Shown one piece after another: positions 1-5,117 of a stretch of 5,117 nucleotides of DNA. Location: NCBI GenBank assembly GCA_902495155.1, contig CABUWD010000135.1:1-5117 (forward strand), given 5' to 3'. Within the stretch, counting starts at the first letter, position 1. Every line of letters starts with the position of its first letter. The notes beneath the pieces are model-generated. The model was not told the DNA's origin and did no database searches. It worked only from the letters and a program-made list of their open reading frames with translations. The DNA is from an uncultured Collinsella sp. (GTDB taxonomy: Bacteria; Actinomycetota; Coriobacteriia; Coriobacteriales; Coriobacteriaceae). Both the position numbers and the translations under genes were made by a program.

Positions 1-760
1 CATCGGTGCGAATTGTCGCACCCTTGCGGCTCAGTAGTGCGTCATCGATGTGTGAACGCAGGTTCTCGCCCATCTTGCCCTTGACCTCGTCGGCATGCGC
101 GATGACTTCGTCCAGGCTACCGTACTTCGCAATGAGCGCACTCGCCTTTTTGGGACCGATGCCCGGTACACCGGGGATGTTGTCGGACGTATCGCCCTTT
201 AGACCGTAAAAATCGGGCACGAGCGCCGGCGTAATGCCGTGATACAGGTCGTCCACGCTCTCGGGCGTCATGATCGCCACGTCAGACAGGCCCTTGCGGG
301 TCGAGACCACGTTGACGTGCTCGGTCACGAGTTGATACATGTCGCGGTCGCCGGTCACCAGTAGCATGTCGCAGCCGGCCTGCTCGCCCAGGCGCGCCAT
401 GGTTCCCAGGATATCGTCGCCTTCCCAGCCCTCGGACTGCAGAATCGGCACGTTGAGCGCGGTGAGCAGCTCCTTAATCATAGGGAACTGCGCATGCAGA
501 TCGGGGTCCATGGGCGGGCGTTGCGCCTTATACTGCGGCAGCATCTCCATGCGCACGCGCGGCTTACCCTTGTCAAACGCCACGACCACACCGTCGGGGT
601 TAAAGGCATCAATCATCTTAAGAAACATGTTCAGAAAGCCAAAGATCGCGTTGGTGGGGCGACCGTCCGGCGCGTTCATGGTCGGCGGCACGGCGTGAAA
701 GGCGCGGTGCATGAGCGAGTTGCCGTCGATAACGGCAAAAGTGCGGCGCTTGTCAGACAT
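1..760 (-). CDS. polA: DNA polymerase I, N-terminal 5'-nuclease domain (partial, truncated by the left window edge)
   Basis: The first 253 codons of DNA polymerase I, the cytoplasmic enzyme that removes RNA primers and fills gaps in replication and excision repair. Only the 5'-3' exonuclease (FEN-like) domain is visible; the polymerase part lies beyond the edge. The domain opens with FAVIDGNSLMHRAFHA. By alignment from memory with Taq polymerase, the acidic metal ligands are all present: D12, D63, E113, D115, D116, D138, D140, D190 and D193. A TGDRDMYQL motif lies at 136-144. The stretch GDTSDNIPGVPGIGPKKA (189-206) is the typical helix-hairpin-helix DNA-binding segment. The ATG at 758-760 is preceded by GAGG (769-772, minus strand) with 8 nt spacing, and the next residues fit the family N-terminus, so the start is secure. 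It is transcribed divergently from apeA across 166 bp. A stand-alone 5'-3' exonuclease would look the same in this fragment, since the polymerase domain is not visible; polA is the likelier reading. Confidence 0.95.
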   Translation of the reverse strand, partial: MSDKRRTFAVIDGNSLMHRAFHAVPPTMNAPDGRPTNAIFGFLNMFLKMIDAFNPDGVVVAFDKGKPRVRMEMLPQYKAQRPPMDPDLHAQFPMIKELLTALNVPILQSEGWEGDDILGTMARLGEQAGCDMLLVTGDRDMYQLVTEHVNVVSTRKGLSDVAIMTPESVDDLYHGITPALVPDFYGLKGDTSDNIPGVPGIGPKKASALIAKYGSLDEVIAHADEVKGKMGENLRSHIDDALLSRKGATIRTD

Positions 761-852
761 ATTAAATACCTCGCTTTGGGCTGGGCACGGTTTGCTCACT
801 CCAGTTTACACGCTCCCCGCCCCGCGGCCACCTCACATCAAGCTCCCCCGCC

Positions 853-887
853 ACCGTGAGCCCGCGCGTGATACGATGGCTCACGGT
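853..887. repeat. Perfect 10-bp inverted repeat in the polA-apeA divergent region
   Basis: ACCGTGAGCC at 853-862 is exactly repeated in inverse orientation as GGCTCACGGT at 878-887, with a 15-nt spacer. The spacer contains the candidate extended -10 of apeA. If that promoter is correct, transcription begins around 884, inside the right arm, so the full hairpin would not be in the apeA mRNA. The element would then act as DNA, for example as a dimeric repressor site. It cannot be a polA terminator because polA runs leftward away from it. The function is inferred; only the symmetry is observed. Confidence 0.6.
869..877 (+). promoter_or_regulatory. Candidate extended -10 promoter of apeA
   Basis: TGATACGAT fits the extended -10 pattern TGnTAnnAT, with the hexamer TACGAT (872-877) matching TATAAT at four of six bases. 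No -35 hexamer resembling TTGACA is seen at 16-18 bp upstream, which is tolerable for an extended -10 promoter. It would start the mRNA near 884 and give a leader of about 43 nt before the apeA ATG. The assignment rests on pattern alone. Confidence 0.35.
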
Positions 888-911
888 ACATCAACCAGCA
901 CGATCGATCCG

Positions 912-918
912 AAAGGAG
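912..918 (+). promoter_or_regulatory. Shine-Dalgarno site that fixes the apeA start
   Basis: AAAGGAG lies 8 nt before the ATG at 927. The reading frame is open further upstream with an in-frame ATG at 876, but that codon has no Shine-Dalgarno sequence and overlaps the candidate -10. The residues it would add (MAHGTSTST...) do not resemble the family N-terminus. This site therefore decides for 927. Confidence 0.8.
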
Positions 919-926
919 CCTGCGTC

Positions 927-2324
927 ATGGAGCGTCCCTGCGCATGGAAAAAGTACACGCCACAGCAAGTCGAGGAGCTCGAGGAGCTTTGCCGCGGCTA
1001 TAAGCAGTTTTTGAGCGAGAACAAGACCGAGCGCCTGTGCGTCAAGACCGGCATCAAGATGGCCGAGGAGGCGGGATACGTCGACCTGGAGACCGTGATC
1101 GCCGAAGGCCGCGAGCTCAAGGCAGGCGACAAGGTGTACGCCGCCAATCACGGCAAGGACCTCATGCTCGTCAACCTGGGCAACGCCCCGCTCGAGCAGG
1201 GCTTTAACATCCTGGGCGCCCACGTGGACTCGCCGCGCCTAGACCTTAAGCAGAATCCCGCCTTCGAGGCCGGCGACATGGCCTACCTCGACACGCACTA
1301 CTACGGTGGCGTCAAGAGCTACCACTGGGTGGCCTCCCCGCTCGCACTCGTGGGCGTCATCTGCAAAAAGGACGGTACCACCGTCGACATCAATATCGGC
1401 GACAAGGCGGACGACCCGGTCTTTACCATCTCCGACCTGCTGATCCACCTCTCGAGCGAGCAGATGTCCAAACCTGCCAAGGACGCCGTCGATGCCGAGA
1501 TTCTCGACGTGATCGTGGGCGGCCGCCCCGTCAAGTTTGACGAGGACGACAAGGACGCCCCCAAGGAGCCCGTCAAGCAGATGTTCCTGGATATCCTCAA
1601 GGAGCAGTACGACGTCGAGGAGGAGGACTTCCTCTCCGCCGAGATCGAGGTCGTGCCCGCCGGCCCCGCCCGCGACATGGGCCTCGACCGCTCCATGATT
1701 CTGGGCTATGGCCATGACGACCGCGTCTGTGCCTACCCCTCCATGCTCGCCCAGATCAACGTCACCAACGTGGAGCGCACGAGCATCACGCTCATCGTCG
1801 ACAAGGAGGAGATCGGTTCCGTGGGTGCCACCGGCATGACGAGTCGCTTCTTCGAGAACACCGTCGCCGAGATCATGATGCTCGCCGGCGAGGACAGCCC
1901 GCTGGCTCTGCGCCGCGCGCTCGCCCGCAGCCGTATGCTCTCCTCCGACGTGTCCGCCGGCTTCGACCCGGGCTATGCCGGCAAGTTCGAGACCAAGAAC
2001 GCCGCCTTCATGGGTCGCGGCCTGTGCTTTAACAAGTACACGGGCAGCCGCGGCAAGGGCGGCTCTAACGACGCCGACGCCGAGTATGTGGCCCTCGTCC
2101 GCGACATCATGGACGAGGCCGGCGTGGACTTCCAGACCTGCGAGCTCGGCCGCGTCAACGCTGGTGGCGGCGGCACCATCGCCTACATCATGGCCAAGTA
2201 CGGCATGAACGTCATCGACTCCGGCGTTGCCGTCCTGTCCATGCACGCCCTGTGGGAGGTCGCCAACAAGGCCGACATCTACGAGGCATATCGCGGTTAC
2301 AAGGCCTTCATCGAGCGAGCCTAA
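927..2324 (+). CDS. apeA: M18 family metallo-aminopeptidase (aminopeptidase 1 type)
   Basis: A 465-residue cytoplasmic di-zinc aminopeptidase that removes N-terminal residues from peptides, probably in peptide turnover; M18 enzymes often prefer acidic residues, but specificity cannot be read here. The length matches the bacterial 'aminopeptidase 1' subgroup. The expected metal and catalytic residues are all present: H99 and D101 in LGAHVDSPRLDLK, bridging D264 in GHDDRVCAYP, catalytic E294 and ligand E295 in DKEEIGS, D341 in SSDVSAG, and H440 in MHALWE. The middle part (about 150-260) is the lid/dimerisation insertion and is rich in acidic residues. The C-terminal half carries GRVNAGGGGTIA, another conserved family segment. 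The last motif reads MHA where many M18 enzymes have MHS, a minor deviation. Codons are strongly C/G-ending (AAG far above AAA), suggesting good expression. The gene stands alone: polA diverges upstream and a strong terminator-like hairpin begins 15 nt after the TAA. Confidence 0.95.
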   Translation: MERPCAWKKYTPQQVEELEELCRGYKQFLSENKTERLCVKTGIKMAEEAGYVDLETVIAEGRELKAGDKVYAANHGKDLMLVNLGNAPLEQGFNILGAHVDSPRLDLKQNPAFEAGDMAYLDTHYYGGVKSYHWVASPLALVGVICKKDGTTVDINIGDKADDPVFTISDLLIHLSSEQMSKPAKDAVDAEILDVIVGGRPVKFDEDDKDAPKEPVKQMFLDILKEQYDVEEEDFLSAEIEVVPAGPARDMGLDRSMILGYGHDDRVCAYPSMLAQINVTNVERTSITLIVDKEEIGSVGATGMTSRFFENTVAEIMMLAGEDSPLALRRALARSRMLSSDVSAGFDPGYAGKFETKNAAFMGRGLCFNKYTGSRGKGGSNDADAEYVALVRDIMDEAGVDFQTCELGRVNAGGGGTIAYIMAKYGMNVIDSGVAVLSMHALWEVANKADIYEAYRGYKAFIERA

Positions 2325-2338
2325 CCAACCCTTCATCA

Positions 2339-2409
2339 GTTGCGGTGAAATACGGACTAAACTGGCCCATAAACGGCCAAAACAGACCGTATTCCACCGC
2401 AACTTTTTT
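2339..2409 (+). terminator. Long hairpin plus T6 run filling the apeA-yaaA gap
   Basis: The left arm GTTGCGGTGAAATACGG (2339-2355) pairs with CCGTATTCCACCGCAAC (2387-2403) at 16 of 17 positions; the one mismatch is A2348 against C2394. Inside lies a second stem, TGGCC (2363-2367) with GGCCA (2375-2379), closed by a 7-nt loop. Both stems share one centre, giving an imperfect hairpin with 23 pairs in 29 positions. TTTTTT follows at once (2404-2409), the layout of an intrinsic terminator for apeA. It is unusually long for one and ends only 15 nt before the yaaA start, so an attenuator or a dispersed palindromic repeat is also possible. Confidence 0.75.
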
Positions 2410-2424
2410 GGCAGAGGAGAGTCC

Positions 2425-3234
2425 ATGCTGCAGGTCATCATTTCGCCCGCCAAGCAGATGCGCGCGGCCCAAGATGCTTTTGAAGTCCTGGGCATCCCAC
2501 CCTTTGTGCGCGAGACGGCTCGCCTCCACCGCGCACTGCTAGATATCGAGCGGAATGAAGGCAGCGGCGGCCTGCAGGCGCTGTGGAACGTGAGCGACAA
2601 ACTGCTGGGACCTTGCCTCAACACACTGCATGAGTTCGGGCCCATCCTGAAAAGCGGCGATCTCGACAATCCCGCACTCGCCCGTCACCTCTCCCCTGCC
2701 GTCATGTCCTATCACGGCATTCAATACCAGAGCATGGCACCCGAGGTGATGGATTCCGCACAGCTCGCATGGCTGCAAGACCATCTGTGGATCCTCTCCG
2801 GCCTCTACGGGTGCGTTCGTCCCTTTCATGCCGTCGAACCGTATCGGCTGGAGATGGGCGCGAAGCTTGCCGTCGACGATGCCCGAGACCTCTACGCATT
2901 TTGGAGCGATAAGCTCGCGCGGGCTATCGCCCCGGCAGGCTCAAACACCACGATCGTCAACCTCGCCAGCGTAGAGTATGCCAAAGCCGTTCTGCCCCAC
3001 CTCGCGGGCGACGCCACAGCCGTCACATGCCTCTTTGGCGAGGGCATCCGCAACGGGAAGCCCATCCAACAGTCGACCGCCAGCAAAAAGGCGCGCGGCT
3101 CCATGGTGCGGTGGATGGCAGAAAACAAGCTCGAGGATGCAAGCGAACTTACCGCATTCAATATCGGCTATCGGCACATCCCCGAGCTTTCAGACAAAAA
3201 CACCCTGGTTTTCATGAACGCGCAGGCACTATAG
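2425..3234 (+). CDS. yaaA: YaaA/UPF0246 (DUF328) peroxide-stress protein
   Basis: A 269-residue soluble protein of the YaaA family (E. coli YaaA, recalled as 258 aa). In E. coli YaaA is induced by peroxide and limits free iron and oxidative DNA damage; it has been reported to bind DNA. The biochemical activity is unsettled, and its role in this organism is inferred from homology. Family motifs appear in the expected order: IISPAK at 5-10, LSGLYG followed by VRP at 124-133, PYRLEMG at 139-145, DLYAFW at 155-160, NLAS-EY at 179-185, KKARG at 221-225 and LTAFNIGY at 242-249. The ATG at 2425 gives the typical MLxxISPAK start and is preceded by AGAGGAG (2413-2419), 5 nt away. The reading frame is open further upstream, but that part overlaps apeA in another frame and the terminator. 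No promoter fits between the hairpin and the start. The gene therefore depends on read-through from apeA or on a promoter inside the hairpin or apeA. The unknown minus-strand gene converges on it. Confidence 0.93.
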   Translation: MLQVIISPAKQMRAAQDAFEVLGIPPFVRETARLHRALLDIERNEGSGGLQALWNVSDKLLGPCLNTLHEFGPILKSGDLDNPALARHLSPAVMSYHGIQYQSMAPEVMDSAQLAWLQDHLWILSGLYGCVRPFHAVEPYRLEMGAKLAVDDARDLYAFWSDKLARAIAPAGSNTTIVNLASVEYAKAVLPHLAGDATAVTCLFGEGIRNGKPIQQSTASKKARGSMVRWMAENKLEDASELTAFNIGYRHIPELSDKNTLVFMNAQAL

Positions 3235-3257
3235 GCCCGCCGTTTCCAAACACCCCG

Positions 3258-3773
3258 TTACTCCGCCAAGCCATCGGCCTTTGCAATCTCGCTCGTCGAG
3301 CCATCTTGGTAGGTAATCTTAACGTGCTCTACGTCGGATACCGTAACGCCCGACGGAGGTTCCAGACGCCACTCCGTCAGAGCGATATCCATGGTCGTGG
3401 GCACATCGCCCTGATCTTTGAGCTTCACCATGAGTGTTTTGAGTGCCTCATCAAACGTCACGCGTTCGATTTCTTCGCCCGGAATAGACCCGCCGCTCAA
3501 CTGCAGCTGCACAAACTCGTCGCGCGGATACCAATAGTCGCCCGGTGCGGCAACCGTGTTGCCACCAGAAACTTTCATGGTCATAATCGGCAGGGCATCG
3601 TCGGCTTCAAACCCCCAGGTGACGCCGCCACGACCGCCGAACGTCCAAATACAAAAGGCAATCACCAACACGGCAAGCACCGCAAAACCAATCGCGACAA
3701 GGCCATGGTGCGCACGGCTTTCCTCGGCCGATACATCCCATTGTGTCTCTCGATATAGATGCTTGTCTTCCAT
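3258..3773 (-). CDS. Hypothetical single-pass membrane protein
   Basis: I do not recognise this 171-residue protein. It has a short charged N-terminus (1-23, including EES-R-HH), one hydrophobic segment at about 24-45 (GLVAIGFAVLAVLVIAFCIW...), and a roughly 125-residue polar C-terminal part that should face outward. There is no lipobox or clear signal-peptidase site, so it is probably a type II-like anchored protein. The outer part contains GDYWYPRDEFVQLQLSGG (78-95), a likely helix at about 107-121, and a final strand-rich segment ending VEHVKITYQDGSTSEI (148-163). It has no cysteine beyond C41 in the membrane segment and no obvious catalytic motif. The ATG at 3771-3773 is chosen because GGGGAGG lies 5 nt upstream (3779-3785, minus strand) and no other in-frame start is near; the frame stays open further only as an antisense shadow of thiC. 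A minus-strand TACGAT at 3807-3812 could be its -10. It is divergent from thiC and convergent with yaaA, so the context gives no functional hint. Confidence 0.75.
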   Translation of the reverse strand: MEDKHLYRETQWDVSAEESRAHHGLVAIGFAVLAVLVIAFCIWTFGGRGGVTWGFEADDALPIMTMKVSGGNTVAAPGDYWYPRDEFVQLQLSGGSIPGEEIERVTFDEALKTLMVKLKDQGDVPTTMDIALTEWRLEPPSGVTVSDVEHVKITYQDGSTSEIAKADGLAE

Positions 3774-3798
3774 GTTCGCCTCCCCACAGGCACGCTTG

Positions 3799-3829
3799 TT
3801 GGCCCAATCGTACCCATTCAGGCTATACT
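3799..3829 (+). promoter_or_regulatory. Candidate promoter of the riboswitch-thiC transcript
   Basis: TATACT at 3824-3829 matches the consensus -10 at five of six bases. TTGGCC at 3799-3804 is a weak -35 (four of six) with a 19-bp spacer, slightly long. The predicted start near 3836 lies about 10 nt before the closing helix of the TPP aptamer, just where the leader RNA should begin; this position is the best support. The -10 is more convincing than the -35. Confidence 0.5.
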
Positions 3830-3845
3830 TGAGCCCACCACATAA

Positions 3846-3940
3846 ACGGGGAGCTTGCAGGACAAGACGGCAGGCTGAGACTGGGCGCGCCCGCCCTGAC
3901 CCGCAAACCTGATATGGGTAATGCCAACGAAGGGAGCCGT
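3846..3940 (+). ncRNA. TPP riboswitch (THI element) in the thiC leader
   Basis: All conserved blocks of the thiamine-pyrophosphate aptamer are readable in order. ACGGGGAGC is at 3846-3854, GCTGAGA at 3874-3880, TGACCC at 3897-3902, ACCTGATATGGGTAATGCC at 3907-3925 and AACGAAGGGAG at 3926-3936. The closing helix P1 forms between ACGG (3846-3849) and CCGT (3937-3940). P3 forms between CTTGC (3854-3858) and GCAGG (3870-3874) with one G-U pair. A self-complementary GGGCGCGCCC sits at 3883-3892 between the two sensor arms. The aptamer binds TPP and represses thiamine genes. There is no terminator hairpin or T run between it and thiC, and its conserved 3' end is the ribosome binding site, so control is most likely at translation initiation. 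Exact ends are uncertain by a few bases. Confidence 0.95.
3932..3936 (+). promoter_or_regulatory. thiC Shine-Dalgarno embedded in the TPP aptamer
   Basis: GGGAG lies 8 nt before the ATG at 3945 and is the only ribosome binding site available. The same bases belong to the conserved AACGAAGGGA block, which is ordered when TPP binds, and they sit next to the 3' strand of P1. Ligand binding should therefore hide the site directly, without a separate anti-Shine-Dalgarno helix. Confidence 0.8.
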
Positions 3941-3944
3941 GCCA

Positions 3945-5117
3945 ATGAGCACACAGACCGAGCCCAAGCTCGTCACGCAAATCGACTTCGCCCGCGCCGG
4001 GCAGATCACACCGCAGATGAAGGAGGTCGCCGAGCGCGAGCATCGCGACCCCGAGTACATCCGCGAGCGCGTGGCCGACGGCCGCATCGCCATTCCCGCC
4101 AACATCGTGCACATCAAAAAGGGCATGCGCGCCTTTGGCGTCGGTGAGGGCTTGTCCACCAAGGTCAACGTGAACCTGGGCATCTCGGGCGACAAGGCCG
4201 ATGCCGCCGAGGAATGGAAGAAGGTCAAGATCGCCGAGGACTTTGGCGCCGACGCCATCATGGACCTCTCCAACTCGGGCAAGACACGTCAGTTCCGCCA
4301 GCAGCTCATCGACGAGACGCCGCTCATGGTAGGCACCGTCCCCATGTACGACGCCATCGGCTACATGGAAAAGCCGCTGGTCAAGCTCACCAAGGACGAC
4401 CTGTTCGAAGTCGTGCGCGCGCATGCCGAGGACGGCGTGGACTTTATGACCATCCACTGCGGCATAAACAAGTCGGTCACCAAGACCTTTAAGGAGACCG
4501 GCCGCCTGATGAACATCGTGAGCCGTGGCGGCTCACTGCTGTTTGGCTGGATGGAGGTCACCGGTAACGAGAACCCATTCTATGAGTTCTACGACGAGTT
4601 GCTCGAGATTTGCCACGAGTACGACGTGACGATTTCGCTCGGCGACTCCTGCCGCCCGGGCTGCCTCTACGACTCCAACGACGCCACCGAGACCGCTGAG
4701 ATGATCGAGCTGGGCAAGCTGTGCAAGCGCGCTTGGGCCGCCGGCGTCCAGGTCATGGTCGAGGGCCCGGGTCACATGGCGCTCGACGAGATCGCCGCCA
4801 ACATGAAACTGCAGAAGCGCCTGTGCCACAATGCTCCGTTCTATGTGCTCGGGCCGCTGGTGACCGATATCGGCGTGGGTTACGACCACATCACCGCCGC
4901 CATCGGCGGCGCCATCTCCGCCAGTTCCGGCGCCGACTTCCTGTGCTACGTGACGCCGGCAGAGCACCTATGCCTGCCTAACGCCCAGGATGTGCTCGAC
5001 GGCCTCATGGCCACTAAGATTGCCGCGCACGCCGCTGATATCGCCAAGAAGGTGCCGCACGCCCGCGACATGGACGACAAGATGGGCCAGGCACGCCGCA
5101 AGCTCGACTGGGACGCC
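3945..5117 (+). CDS. thiC: Phosphomethylpyrimidine synthase ThiC, short form (partial, truncated by the right window edge)
   Basis: Radical-SAM enzyme that rearranges 5-aminoimidazole ribotide into 4-amino-5-hydroxymethyl-2-methylpyrimidine phosphate, the pyrimidine half of thiamine. There are 391 codons and no stop. The C-terminal CxxCxxxxC motif for the 4Fe-4S cluster lies beyond the edge. The protein starts directly at the core domain, lacking the N-terminal extension of E. coli-type ThiC. Substrate and metal residues known from Caulobacter ThiC map to N77, M106, Y135, H171, S193-R-G-G, D234, R237, E273, H277, Y300 and H341. The spacing is the same except for two extra residues between H171 and S193, as in short-form enzymes. 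Motifs such as DLSNSGKTRQFR (108-119), GDSCRPGC (233-240) and EGPGHMAL (273-280) resemble clostridial ThiC as I recall it. The paralogous hydroxybenzimidazole synthases (BzaA/BzaB/BzaF) are the main alternative, but the TPP riboswitch directly upstream favours ThiC. The ATG at 3945 follows GGGAG by 8 nt. Confidence 0.95.
   Translation, partial: MSTQTEPKLVTQIDFARAGQITPQMKEVAEREHRDPEYIRERVADGRIAIPANIVHIKKGMRAFGVGEGLSTKVNVNLGISGDKADAAEEWKKVKIAEDFGADAIMDLSNSGKTRQFRQQLIDETPLMVGTVPMYDAIGYMEKPLVKLTKDDLFEVVRAHAEDGVDFMTIHCGINKSVTKTFKETGRLMNIVSRGGSLLFGWMEVTGNENPFYEFYDELLEICHEYDVTISLGDSCRPGCLYDSNDATETAEMIELGKLCKRAWAAGVQVMVEGPGHMALDEIAANMKLQKRLCHNAPFYVLGPLVTDIGVGYDHITAAIGGAISASSGADFLCYVTPAEHLCLPNAQDVLDGLMATKIAAHAADIAKKVPHARDMDDKMGQARRKLDWDA

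Noticed and set aside
803..808. TAAACT on the minus strand as a polA -10
   Set aside because: It matches TATAAT at only four of six bases and has no -35 or properly placed TG extension, so the polA promoter stays unassigned.
711..926. Longer N-terminus for the aminopeptidase, from ATG 711 or ATG 876
   Set aside because: The 711 start lies inside polA, neither ATG has a Shine-Dalgarno sequence, and the added residues do not match the family; 927 has AAAGGAG at ideal spacing.
1239..2669. A 476-codon open frame on the minus strand across apeA and into yaaA
   Set aside because: It is antisense to two well-supported genes, its translation is low-complexity (repeated G, V, L, A, H, D) as expected from reversed GC-rich codons, and it has no family motif.
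3235..3257. Bidirectional terminator between yaaA and the convergent membrane-protein gene
   Set aside because: The 23 bp contain no inverted repeat and no T run on either strand; I see no terminator there.
3883..3892. GGGCGCGCCC as a separate terminator or operator
   Set aside because: It lies inside the TPP aptamer between conserved blocks, has no T run after it and is more simply a variable linker or stem of the riboswitch.
3774..4457. Upstream extension of the minus-strand membrane-protein frame, which would give 399 codons
   Set aside because: This part is antisense to thiC and the riboswitch. The good Shine-Dalgarno and ATG at 3773, followed by a sensible anchor topology, mark the true start.
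3914..4492. Plus-strand open frames of 77 and 92 codons overlapping thiC
   Set aside because: They are arginine- and histidine-rich shadows in other frames of the clearly conserved thiC coding sequence.

Overview
The window is 5.1 kb of GC-rich (roughly 60 %), densely coding bacterial DNA that looks chromosomal. Codon choice favours C- and G-ending codons, and the ThiC sequence is of the short clostridial/archaeal type. Together with the other proteins this suggests a Coriobacteriia gut actinobacterium, most likely Collinsella or a close relative. That assignment is an impression from protein similarity and composition, not a search result. I see no insertion sequence, phage gene, CRISPR array, tRNA or rRNA.

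Layout. Positions 1-760 (minus) hold the N-terminal 5'-nuclease domain of DNA polymerase I (polA), cut off by the left edge. A 166-bp divergent intergenic region follows, with a perfect 10-bp inverted repeat around a candidate extended -10. Then come apeA (M18 metallo-aminopeptidase, 927-2324, plus) and yaaA (UPF0246 peroxide-stress protein, 2425-3234, plus). The 100 bp between those two is almost filled by one long hairpin ending in a T6 run. An unrecognised single-pass membrane protein (3258-3773, minus) converges on yaaA with 23 bp between the stop codons. A 171-bp divergent region then carries a TPP riboswitch on the plus strand. It leads directly into thiC (3945 to the right edge, plus, truncated before its C-terminal Fe-S cluster motif).

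How the parts work together. These are mostly independent housekeeping units: DNA repair and replication, peptide turnover, oxidative-stress protection, and thiamine pyrimidine synthesis. The clearest regulatory circuit is at the right. The 3' strand of the TPP aptamer contains the Shine-Dalgarno sequence of thiC and its closing helix ends 4 nt before the start codon, so feedback by thiamine pyrophosphate is probably exerted on translation initiation. The most puzzling non-coding element is the apeA-yaaA hairpin. It looks like a strong terminator yet leaves almost no room for a separate yaaA promoter. I found no convincing new multi-gene system; the less-explained items are that hairpin, the inverted repeat before apeA and the unknown membrane protein.
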